Shown here one piece after another: positions 23,101 through 33,820 of a DNA stretch of 36,329 bases. Made by a program: the position numbers and the translations under genes. The first letter of the stretch is position 1, and each line of letters starts with the position of its first letter. The stretch covers positions 1-36,329 of the forward strand of contig RCAB01000575.1 of the NCBI GenBank assembly GCA_003640385.1, given 5' to 3'. This DNA is from Setaria digitata (lineage: Eukaryota > Nematoda > Chromadorea > Rhabditida > Setariidae). The notes under the pieces are model-generated. The model saw only the letters and a program-made list of their open reading frames with translations, had not been told where the DNA came from and did no database searches.

Positions 23101-26100
23101 AGTTAGAGGTTACTGTTTAAGAGTATTAAATATTAGTTTTTGAAAATGAAAGCCGAAAAAGGAGGAGAGCTGCTAGTCGAAATATGTTTTCCTTTGTAAT
23201 TAGTTTCTAAAAATAAATGAAAATTGTTAATTGGACATATTTTAAGAGTCGTCTGCAACACAGCGATGAAGAAAAATTAAAGGTTCTTGATGATCAATTA
23301 AATCTTGCCAAAAGTGAAAATGAATCATTGAAGAAGTTTGTTAGCGAGATTTCCGAACAACATCGCTTAATTAGTTTGGACTTGAAGGTATAAATTTTTG
23401 TTTTCATAGGTTTATCACTGAATTTGAATGAAACATTATCTCTACGAAACTATATGGTTCGAGAGAAAATAATTTCAGATGACAACAAATAAAATTCAAA
23501 CGGAACGGGACCAAGCATTAGCAAGTAAAAAGTCAGCAGAAGATCGGTTAGCTTGGAAAGATAAAGAACTTAACGAATTGCAAACAAAATATGATGATTT
23601 AATGAATCAGTTGAAAACACCGGATGCATCTCTCGGTAAGTGCCTTATTTTATGGTTAAAACTGAACAGAGTCATAAATTAGTGGAGATCAAAATTTAAC
23701 TAGGAAATATGGTTCGCAGATCTGTTGGCATTTCAACTTGTACTGTGCTACATATTATTAGTACCAAATCTTTTCCAGATTCTACTGATGGTGGTTGTAA
23801 GAAAGAGGCCCAACAGCTTCGAAATCGTAATAGCTATTTAGAAAATCAGTTGAAAGATATGTCTAACAGACTGGAAGGTTTGTTGATTTTGTATTAAGCT
23901 GCCACATTAATTTTGTTGAAAACTTAAGTAAATTGAGAAAACTATTACTTGTATAACAGAGCAGACTGTCCTACTCATGATTTGCTGAAACGGCTTACTG
24001 AATAGAGCTGCTGATAAGCGTTCGTAATATTATTATTCAATATGTTGTTATATTTGATGTTTTGAATGGTTTGACATCGCAATATTTGGTTAAAGAACAA
24101 AAATTTGTAAATTTCAAAAAGAAAATTGCCCTTTTTTTCTCGTAAAAACTAAATCAATTTTCCAGCAAGCGAGAAAATGTTGGCCATACGTGAGCAAGAA
24201 CTTGCTGAGATTAGCAAGTTAAGTAATAATATGGAAACTACCTTACTGGAGCAAGGAGCTGTAAGTTAATTTATTCGCTCACTCTTTTCATCATTTTAAT
24301 ATCGGCTAATATTAATGCTAAGATTATTACTAGATTCTACTTTATTACTTTATAATTTTATGAAATTTTTTTTTAAGAGTGCTCTTGCGGAACGAAATAG
24401 TTTACAAGCATTGCTAGATTTGGTGAAAGGACAATTGGCTGAAAGGTTTTTTTTTTTTTTTTCTTTTCTCCCTATACTCTTTTCATCAGGATATTAAAGT
24501 GTTAATTATTAATAGCTTTTGACTTACCTGAGTAAACTATACAATTCAGAATGCTTTTTACTATATTTTCGGAATTACTTCGTTGTTATTGTATACTAAC
24601 ACTGAGAAAATTTTTTATGTCTTGTAGCAGGAGAAATAATTAACTGGGTGCCATTACTGAACCCATATTAAGAAGTTGTTGGCTACTGTTGTAAAGTCAA
24701 CACTATAAATTAACATAAAAGCTATACGATCATCAACCATTCTTTAGTGTAACGACAGTTGAAAATCAACGTGCGGAAATTGCAAGGTTGGAGCAACAGT
24801 TACAGGAAGAAGCGGTTAAAGCGGAGCAACAGAAGATGGAAAAGATGAAGGAATACCAAGGCTTGGAAAAACGATACTGCATTCTAGATACAGAGAAAGC
24901 CAGTGCTGATGCTCGGATACGTGAGTTGGAATTAGAAGGCGCAAAAATTGCTGCTGCAAGGGTTTTGGTATGAAGTCTGATCTAAGTCTTGTGGAAATTT
25001 TTAAATTATGGAATATTCGATTTCTTCTGCTTTGTTTTTTCTTTTTCGTTTTAACATTTGGAAAGAGATTCCAGATCTCTTCCTTAAATTTATGAATTAT
25101 ATGTATTCCTTATATGTAATTGACTTGAAAATTTTCCTTCTGCAGTCTGATGAAGAAAGCAGTCGAATGAAAGAAGAGATCAGCAAGCTGGAACAGATGC
25201 TTCAGAATAAAGAAGCCGAGGTTGTAAATCTGAAAAATAATACCGCTGAACTCGAGCAGAAGTGCGAAGATATTAAACGAAGCTGTTCATCGGAAGTGGT
25301 ATGTGATTATTTGATTCTTGTTTTCACCATTTCCAACTGTTTTGAAAGTGAGAAATCTGTTTGCTGATGTTTTAAGAAATTATCTGAGCTTCAGGCTCTT
25401 CTACGCGTCGAAAAGAGTCGATTTGAGGATGAGCTCTCTGGAGCCAGCAAATTAGTTAGCGAGCAGAAGCAAAAACTTGAAGAAATGGGTGATCATTTAA
25501 TGAAGGTGAGAAATTCTAACTCGTTATTCTCATGTGTCTCTGCGTAGACCAATAAATTTGGCAGTTGTGAGAAATTGATCTGGATCGAATAACCCAAATG
25601 AAGAGGGCTAGGATCTAGCTTAACTATGGTTGGTTGTTTGCGTGTCGCAGAAATTTAGATGTTCTTCGCCTTTTTTTTTATTCTGCTGATCTTCCTTTGC
25701 TGTTCGCAGGTGACAGAACGCATGGCAGTTTTGGAACGTTCTGGGAGCACTTCTACTTCTAGTGAAGAGGTTGCACCACCTGGTGGTTCTAAATCAGCTT
25801 TAGCTTTATATGAAGTTATCAAATATTTACAAGGAGAAAATCGACAAGTAACTTATTTTTTCAATTCGTTGCCGAAATGCTTATAACTTTTTGTAAGATC
25901 ATGACGTTTAAGAAGTGCTGTGTTTAAATCACATCGCGCGTTTTGTTTAGGCCATGGAACGAATGATGAATGCTGAGCTTCAGTGGAAGCGTTTGCAAGT
26001 TCAGCAAGCTACAGCTGACGAGCATCGGCTTAAATTGGAGGAAGAAATTCGTAAACTTCGGAAAGAAGCTGAAGTTCGTTTGCTTTGTCATGCTTATTTA

Positions 26101-29100
26101 TGACTATGAATTGCTTGTTTCATTGCTTTGAACTGCTAAAATGAAATGTTATACTGAACAGAATCCAAGTCCCTTTGCTCATATTTTATATTGCTACATT
26201 TGAAGATTTAAATCAGTACCATCTTATCTTAGTGTTATTGTTACTAAGTTAACTTGTGTCTGCCGGAAAAAAATATGGCAGTGAGTAACTTGAGGATTTT
26301 GATGTGAAACTTTTGTCACTTAAATTTCATGCCGAGCTTGATTTAATGTGTTTTCAGGTACATGTGCGGTCAATTGCGGAAAAAAGTGAAATGGTAGCGC
26401 GATTGGCATTAATGGAAGAAATCCAGAAAGAAAATCAAAATTTGAAACAGCAGAATGAAAAATTAACTCACCGCAATGAACAAATTTCAAAAAATGTATA
26501 TTTCCAATTTGTGTTACTATGTCTAACAGGAAATCTTATGGGGAATGCAGGAGTGCTTGAGTTTTTATCGGTCTTAGTTTAGTATTTTTCTTAGATAAAT
26601 GATTTACAAATGCGAATTACTGGTTTGGGCGCAGAAAAAGTCGCGGAAAAAGGAAGACTGCAGAATATTTGTGCTGATTTACAAACCTGCAGGAAAGAAG
26701 TAATGCATTATTTCTAGTTTTATCAGTCCCATGTAGTTTTTCATTCAAATATGTTTCCTATTTTGTTACTATTAAAAAAAAAAAAAAAAAAAAGAAAAAA
26801 CTTTAAGAAGGGCATCTTTGGGGATTTTGGAAAATTCGACTTTTTAGTTATATTTGTCGATGAGTAATAAAATCTTTTTTCAGCTTGAATCCTGGAAAGA
26901 ACGCCATAATCAGGCGCTTATTTCTTTGGGTAAATTTGGGCCTGAAAGAGTTGTTGCTTTGAAGTGCGTTTTAATTTTCGTTTTATAATTTTGTGTCTTA
27001 GAAGTCAAATCTTGTGCTCTTATTACTGGGCTCTTTTTTCAATAAAGATAAGTTTTAGTAACGAAATTGAAGCACTTAAACGCAAACTCGGCATGATAGC
27101 GACCGAGCGTGATTCGCTGAAGAAAGAAATGGAAAAATTTGTTCAGGAAGCAGCATCCAGGTAACTTTCTTCATTTTTAATGATTCTCGTAATTGCATAT
27201 TGAGTCGACGTCATAACATCTAATATTGGTATATTTCTGAAGTAAAGAAATTCTTGTGAATTGCTGTCAAACCGAATTTTACACATTTCACTTGAAACTT
27301 TTAACAGTCAAATTTTCACATTTTAATTTTCATGATTTCTTGTACGTAAAACATAAATTTTGTCAAACTCTCTTCGTTTATTGCTTAAGTCGTTCATGTT
27401 TTCTGTGATTGCTTCCAGAGAAGCCTTGGTGGATGTACGAAAAAAACTTGATGAAAGTGAATCGGAACGAGTGAAGCAAGCAGCCAAATTTGAGCAAGCC
27501 AGATTAATAGCACGTCGATATAAAGTGAAAACGCTAGCACTAGAAAAAGACGTTGAAGCTTTAAAAGCCAAGTTAGCTGAAAGATCAACGGCGGAGGATG
27601 AAAATGCCGCCGAAACCGCAAGACTAAAGCAGGAATTGCTTACCGCACGTGCAGAGCTTGAAAAACAGAAACAGCAGGTATCACATATTTATCTAAAATT
27701 AGTGGTTTCTTTAGTTTAATTTTAAGTGACAAATACCTTTCCATTGCAGATAAAATTGTTGATATTTCTTTGTTTTTATGCTTACCATTCAATTTAAACC
27801 TTTGCAATTTCTTCTGCAGAAAATCGTGCCCCGAACTGGTTGGCCGGTTGATATAGGTATAAGCGGTACACAGCCAACAAAGGCAAGCACAATTCTACAA
27901 ACACAATTAAAACAGTTGGAAGGACTCAATCAGCAAAATAGAGTTGGATATTTTTTCTTTTTCTTATCCCTGAAAAGTAGTGGTAGCTTAAGCAATATAC
28001 CGTTCAGTACTTAATAATCACTTCTTTACATTCACATTTGTTTATCCCAGCTAGCTATTTCCTATCCGTGCCTTATATCTCCTAGCTTGCTACATATGCT
28101 GATTCATAAAGGATCTTACGTTTTCATTGCTCAATCCATACCATTTACTGTATGCAGCTGTTATGTCATTTCGCATCAGGTGGCACTGAATTTACGCTCC
28201 TGTGTTGTCCAGTTGCTAACTTTTAATTGGCCTAATTTTATCACGCATAGATTTTGCAAATACTATTCTTAAATTCCTTTTTGCACTAATAGTGCTTTTT
28301 TAATAGTTAAAGAGCAATTTCAGGATTTGTCTAAACAATTAGAAGAGTCTGCCGAAAAGTACAGGGTAGCACAGGCGAAGCTGAACGAGGCTGAAGCTAA
28401 ATTTCGAGAACTGAAAACAGAAAATGATACGAAAGGTTTTTATTTTATATTCAGAATTTAATGACCCTCTTTGAATATTTTTTGATGGTTTCGAAGTTCC
28501 ATATTGAACTGTTTATTGTCTTCTATTCCTCTTGTTATTAATTTTGGAACTCTAAAAGCTTTGACTTTTGATTTTTGGTGTTATGGTCTTTTTCTGTTCG
28601 AGGAAATTATATATGGAGAAGTTTGCAGATGAATTACGTTTTCGATTAAATTCTATCACCAGCATTTTGACAAAGAAAGAGCAGGAAGTAGCTCGATTGC
28701 GAGAAGAACTTGAGACAGCCAAACAATCCGACGAAGCTTATCAAGGGAAGATAAAAATATTGGAAGCTGCACTTGACGCATGTCGTAGAGATGTTACTCG
28801 TCTTCCCGGCACAGCATTTATTAAACCTGCTAGGTAGTTTTTTTCTTTTTTTTTTTTGAACGTTGTATTTCATTTTTATTAAAAATGCTATTTTGAATAT
28901 TTGGTAAACTGCAGATAGCATTTTCCGTGTTAAATCGTTTATGCAAATAGAGTACGCATTTTTATTGGAAAAAAATAGATCCTATTAGTACCATATGCTG
29001 ATTTGTATGTAGCTTCGAAAATTCCGCAGTAATTTGAATCTGCATTTCACGTTAATTTCATTGTTTTTGTTTTATAGTTCATCAACATCTGCCATTTCTC

Positions 29101-32100
29101 AGAGTCAGGGCTCTTCTGTTGCTGCATTTCCTGTTATCAATACTGGCGGAACAGACTTTCCTGTTACGTTGTCCAAAGAAGGTCAGTAATTTTGTATTTA
29201 GAAAGATATATAACATTTTGTTTCTACATGGGCAGTTAAAAGCTTAGAATTTGAATAAATTGAACATAATATTTGCAGTTCTTTGGAGAATTCTTCAGAC
29301 GATAATAACATTGATAGAGCATTCAAAACAACTTTCCTTTTGTTTTGCAGTTTAGGTTATTTGCAAAATATAACATCTAATCTTATTCAGAAACACCAAC
29401 AACGTCGCATTCAATTTCGCTTGGTAAACCTGCTGCTACAATAGTTGCTGTGCAAGTTGCAAAGCACGATGACACTAAGCAAGGTTTGTTAGTAGCTGGA
29501 AGTACCGAAGAACAGGAAGCACATCGAAGTGCACCTGTATCAACAACTAGTGAGCAGGTATCACGTTTTGATGCTTCCTTTCACTTGTCAAGACACTGGG
29601 ATGGGCTAAACGATATTTCCTATTATTCAGTCTACCGACCACAATCAAGTCCTTCCGACAATATTGTAACATTTCTACAGATTTTTCTTATTCAACGAAG
29701 CCCTTTCTCTGTACTTTTGATGTTATTAGAAAAAAGTTTTTCTCAAAACCATTTAAAACATTTCTTATAGAGTAACACTGTCAGCCAATCGTCTTCGAGT
29801 GATGTTATACAAGTACGATTGCAGCAACATAATGGTTAGCTTCTGAATCCTCTTAAATTAATTTTAATAATTTGGTGCAGTTTGTGATTCGCGAGATGGT
29901 TTCGGGGTGTTGCATGAAACATCTGATTGTGATGTTTGGTATCATAATTATCTAATTACAGTCAATAATTTGACAGGTTCTTATTTAATATTGCTTAATA
30001 GTTACTTCTGGAAGTGGTGATGGAGCAAATATTATCACAAGCAGTGTAGCAAGTGGAGATGTACCAACTGCAATGCAGGGAATCGTATCACAAGTGGGAC
30101 CACAATCTGTTTCGATGAGCAGCAGTGATACTGAACTATCGAGAAAACGGACATACGTGCCGTCAAAGTTTCTTTTTATCTTTTTTAATTGGGCATGAAA
30201 ACCCTTCAAATTTAGTTCGAGCTGTTAATTGTATTATTAATTTGTAGTGATCAGATCGAAACTGGATCAGATGTTTTGGAACCGCGAAAGCGTTATCGGG
30301 AAAGTCCTATGGGACAGGTTTGATTATTTTTTACTCAGAATTTTTCTTACTAAATGTTGCTTACTCAAAATATTTCTGGGTGATTTTTCACTTCAGGATT
30401 TTTGTTAAAGGGACAGATGACTAAGGAAAGGGAATGTTATGAATAGAGGGAAAAAGAAATAATTTTGAAGTGGAAGATCTGTTTATTACATCTCTCAACT
30501 GGGATAGTATAATTTTCAACTCTATTAAAGGTTTCCACAAGTGGAAGGTTCATGAAATCCGGAAGTGAAGTTCAAGTTGACATAGAACAAAATGCTACAG
30601 ATGAGGCTGAGCATGAGCAGCAAGAAAGTGGTTAGTTTGATATGGGAATTGAAAAATAACAGTTTTTTGATGTTAGCGCTTGTGTTATTCTGGTATGTTC
30701 TATTGTAATGTTATTTACTTTTCAACAGTTCAAACAACTACAAATCCTGAAGGTGACCGCTCAGGTAGTGCAAGGGCGGGTGATGCTGGAAAAGATTCTA
30801 AATCAGCTGTCGAAGTCCAGGTCTCCATTTAAAAATTTTTTTAGTTTAGTGATTTTGTCTGAAAATCTATGTTTTGAGCTTCATGCCAGCATTATTGAGC
30901 TATCTGTATCTCGAAACACAGAAACTCCCTGAGAAAAGTAATCTGTGTATTACGCAGTGATCTTGGAACATCATTAATTTTTAAGGAAGTGAGTGCAGAT
31001 ATCAGCTATGAAGCTGTTGGTGAAGGAATAGCGCATGAAGAAGGGCATGATGAGGATGAGCAAATTGAAGACAATGAGCATGATGTTATAGTAGGCGAAG
31101 AAGATCTTGGACGTGAAGCTTCAGCAGATGAAGATAATCTTAGTGAAGAAGCGGTTAGTGAAAGTACAATCCAGTGCGCAGTTTGGCTGAATGCATTTAA
31201 TGCTCCTTCATTGCTAGAGGATTTAATTATATTGCAAGTAGATCGTTTCATTTTTTTCAGGGTGATGAGATGCTAGAAGAAATGGAAGATGAAGAATTCG
31301 ATGAAGAGGAACCGGATGAGGAAGGTGAATTTGAACTACCGCCCCATTACAGAAGACCTTCTTATCGTTCTAGCCGAGCTGGACCACACCTAGTTAGTTT
31401 TTGCTGCTTTTTCGATATTTCAAAGCAACGAACTTTAAGTAATTGAGATTTATATTTTTCCTTCTATTCCTCTCCATTGTTGTTCTGCTTTTGTGCATAT
31501 TCATAAAAAAAAAATGCATTTGCTGTAATGATATTTGCAGTCATCGATACTTCTACTGAATGAATTAAGTGAACATATGACGTCTCTGTAGGTGACTATT
31601 GAATAGAGTTGGTACTCCTTTAAAAGATTTAGATGGTGATCATCAAAAATTCGTATTGTATGATATAAAATTACAGGAATCAGGAAATGATGGTGACGAG
31701 GATGACGGTGTCATTTTAATTGAAGATGATGATGACGGTGAAATGGAGCGGTCACACTCTCCGGCAGATCTGTCTACTGATGAAGCACATGGGGAGGATC
31801 GTAAACGACCAATTGTTGATGATGATGTTGAAACTAGCACTGCTGAAGCTCGTGAGCTACAAAATATTCAAGGTTTACTTTTTTAAATGAATTTCTTCGC
31901 AAAATTTATTCCTAATGCTCGATTCTTACATGAATTTCTGATAAATGAAACTGGAACATGAGTTGAATTACTTCGTCTCTCTTTTTTTTACATATTTTCT
32001 GTTTACTTCTGTTGTGTAGACGAATCTGTTCAACGCATGGAACTGAGATCGGAAGCTGCTGCAGAGCAGTCTAGTAGTGCCAATTCGCACATGGATTCAC

Positions 32101-33337
32101 CAATATCACAAGTTTTTGTTGCAGATCAAATTGGTGAAGGTGATACAAGTCGTTCCGAGTAAGTTTTCTTACTACATTTTTTTACTTGGCTTCTTTTGAG
32201 CCGATGTATGTATGGCTTGTATTTATGCTATAGTGAATTTTTTCTAACAGTTTTTCTTTCGGTAAGAAAACTTAGCAAGTGGAATGAGAGGTGAAATGTA
32301 GTATTTCAGACTGGTAATTCATGAATTTTCTTTAACAAAATATTACTGAAGGAATCACTTCATTCTTTTCAGCGTTTTATAAATTTCACACTACTCATTC
32401 AGGAATGGCAATTCAGAAGCGCTTTATGTACCGTCTGCAGAACTTGATTCCCAGCCACATTCATTAGATATAGCTTTGCAAGAAGGTGGTGATGGTAAGA
32501 TATTTTGATAATGCATGCATAAATCAGTTTTACTGGGAAAATTGAAAGCTTTTGAGACTTTAATTTTCTAAAAATCGTTAATGTTGCTTCATTTAGTTGT
32601 GTCTGGTTCGGAATTGCACGTCATACGTGATTCACCACCACTTATCGGTACGCATATTTATCATCATCAAATATTTTTGAATAGTTTTCAGGCTTTTGCA
32701 ATGAATTGTTGAAATATTTTTATTGTGGAGCTCCGTGTATTGGAGTACTAAAATGTTAATATCAGCATACTAGAATACTAGAGGGTAGTATACCATAATT
32801 CCTATATTCTGGATATAAGTTAGTGGCAAAATAATCTGTCAAATGCTGCTGTATGTTCTTCTTTATATTTCTGAAACAGAAATGTATTTGTAGAGAATAT
32901 TGAATCAGATAGTCGTGGCGCGTCAAGTACAGTCGCTCCGATAACAGGCACAGATATTGATAGTGGTGAGAGTGAACATGCACTGATGATCGAAGAAGGT
33001 GGAAATGATGTAGCGGAGGAGGAACAAGGCGATAAGCATGCTACACAAACAGACGATGAAGCAGGATCATCTGGACCGAGTACGTCAGATGGCTCAACAA
33101 CAAGGCGGATTCGGATCCGGTATCCTGATATAACCGAACCCACTTCAAGCAGGTGATGAATTAATATATTACTGTTATTTGCCAAGATTCATCAGGTGGC
33201 TTCTGGAATATGTTTCGAAATGATATTCAGTACAATTTTTCTTTAGTAGCGATGCAACTCATCAAATTTCGGGTTCCTTGCAACGTGGAGGACGTGGTAC
33301 ATTGTTACGCCGTGGACGCGGATACCGCATGTTGTAA
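16229..33337 (+). CDS. TPR: Nucleoprotein TPR (Megator / NPP-21), nuclear pore basket, 51 exons
   Basis: TPR is a long coiled-coil protein that forms the nuclear-basket filaments and acts in mRNA export, chromatin organisation and Mad1/Mad2 checkpoint control. Exons: 16229-16421, 17027-17140, 17331-17509, 17617-17713, 18106-18209, 18374-18487, 19161-19304, 19468-19636, 19750-19818, 20005-20073, 20216-20397, 20538-20750, 21086-21279, 21384-21537, 21756-21877, 22016-22136, 22546-22685, 22973-23108, 23247-23387, 23479-23635, 23779-23877, 24166-24260, 24378-24445, 24748-24967, 25146-25298, 25395-25505, 25710-25847, 25951-26073, 26358-26495, 26595-26699, 26884-26963, 27059-27160, 27419-27677, 27820-27942, 28324-28435, 28629-28833, 29078-29181, 29391-29557, 29771-29834, 30002-30167, 30248-30317, 30531-30630, 30729-30820, 30986-31153, 31261-31392, 31677-31872, 32020-32158, 32403-32494, 32597-32647, 32894-33152, 33247-33337. 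Phases agree throughout and give 2277 codons (human TPR about 2360). Family identity rests on the segment VMELSPAAAAASSMI (425-439), matching human EELAAMSPTAAA, on RRYK in exon 33, and on the acidic then arginine-rich tail. Confidence 0.92.
17331..28833 (+). other. TPR: TPR coiled-coil rod (exons 3-36)
   Basis: About 1545 residues (103-1648), almost wholly rich in E, K, Q, L and R with heptad spacing. The only clear break is the conserved proline and alanine-rich segment in exon 11 (about 418-478), which with the following KRIENYFHELVE is the most TPR-specific part. Exons 31-33 (WKERHNQ, EIEALKRKL, RRYK) match the TPR/MLP1/MLP2 region. Introns are mostly 70-400 bp; the largest is 18488-19160. 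Confidence 0.85.
19637..19749 (+). other. TPR: Probable GC-AG intron in TPR (intron 8)
   Basis: Exon 8 reads GAG TCT AAA AAA G and is followed by GCTCG with no in-phase GT. Exon 9 begins after TTTTTTTAG at 19749. Joining at G/GC keeps phase 1 and gives a smooth coiled coil (RLLEESKKAYESLC). A GT donor at the earlier AATC/GTGGGA also keeps phase, but it deletes part of the helix. Confidence 0.6.
29078..33337 (+). other. TPR: TPR C-terminal disordered, acidic and RG-rich tail (exons 37-51)
   Basis: About 630 residues with no coiled coil. In order: an S/T-rich region; basic clusters SRKR (1806-1809) and RKRYR (1828-1832), a likely nuclear localisation signal; strongly acidic exons 44-46; DDGVILIEDDDD near 2011-2022, matching human DDVIVIDSDDEEE; S/T/E-rich exons; RRIRIR; and a closing tail with RGGRG and RRGRG that ends at TAA 33335-33337. 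The order of elements matches human TPR. Confidence 0.85.
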
Positions 33338-33552
33338 AATTGCCCTGATATCAATCAGAACAGTATTTCCTTTTCCTGCTTCCTTTCAAAACTGTTATTA
33401 TTTTGGCTTACAAGGAATAGTGCTGTATCTTCAAATGTTTTGCTAGCCTGAATTTGGAGGCTTATAAAAATTATTGTGACCCTACTGATTTTTTTTTTCT
33501 TTTTTTTTCATTATGAGTTTCTTTATCAGTTTCCTCTTTTTCTAGAAATGCT

Positions 33553-33558
33553 AATAAA
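33553..33558 (+). terminator. Proximal polyadenylation signal AATAAA
   Basis: AATAAA lies 216 bases after the TPR stop and is followed by T-rich sequence. It may be used as an alternative to the distal copy. Confidence 0.4.
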
Positions 33559-33798
33559 TTTTGTTGAATTATTTGGATGCTTTTATACATCGTATATATG
33601 TTCCCATGTATTCATGAGAAAGAAAAGCGTTTTTGGTGTAGGCGTAGTCTTCTACTAATCTATAAACAATAGAATTGTATTCCAATTATATTTATCTTTC
33701 CTTTCAGTTTCACGAGAAAAAAAAAAAAAAAAAAAACAAACTTTCATCTGTAAATTGTTATTCTGATCATTTGTCATTTAGTTTTCTTTTTTACGAGG

Positions 33799-33804
33799 AA
33801 TAAA
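33799..33804 (+). terminator. Distal polyadenylation signal AATAAA
   Basis: AATAAA about 460 bases after the TPR stop, followed by GT- and T-rich sequence. It is a good candidate for the main cleavage signal. Usage cannot be decided without RNA data. Confidence 0.45.
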
Positions 33805-33820
33805 GTTTAATGTTGCGTTT

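Larger units (their letters stand above)
33338..33820 (+). other. TPR: Probable TPR 3' untranslated region
   Basis: This runs from the stop codon to just past the second AATAAA. It is AT-rich with T and A runs, and no other coding exon of TPR lies beyond the stop. The short open frames across it are the TPR tail read in other frames or T-rich chance ORFs. Confidence 0.5.

Noticed and set aside
27323..27621. Minus-strand frames opposite TPR exon 33
   Set aside because: They are antisense shadows of a coiled-coil exon.
28300..28323. TTTTTTAATAG acceptor for TPR exon 35
   Set aside because: It puts the exon in the wrong phase; ATTTCAG at 28323 fits.
31006..31251. Serine-rich minus-strand frame
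   Set aside because: It is the antisense of the acidic GAA/GAT codons in TPR exon 44.
32820..33185. 121-codon minus-strand frame
   Set aside because: It lies opposite TPR exon 50; the plus-strand exon has phase-consistent splice sites and matches the TPR tail.
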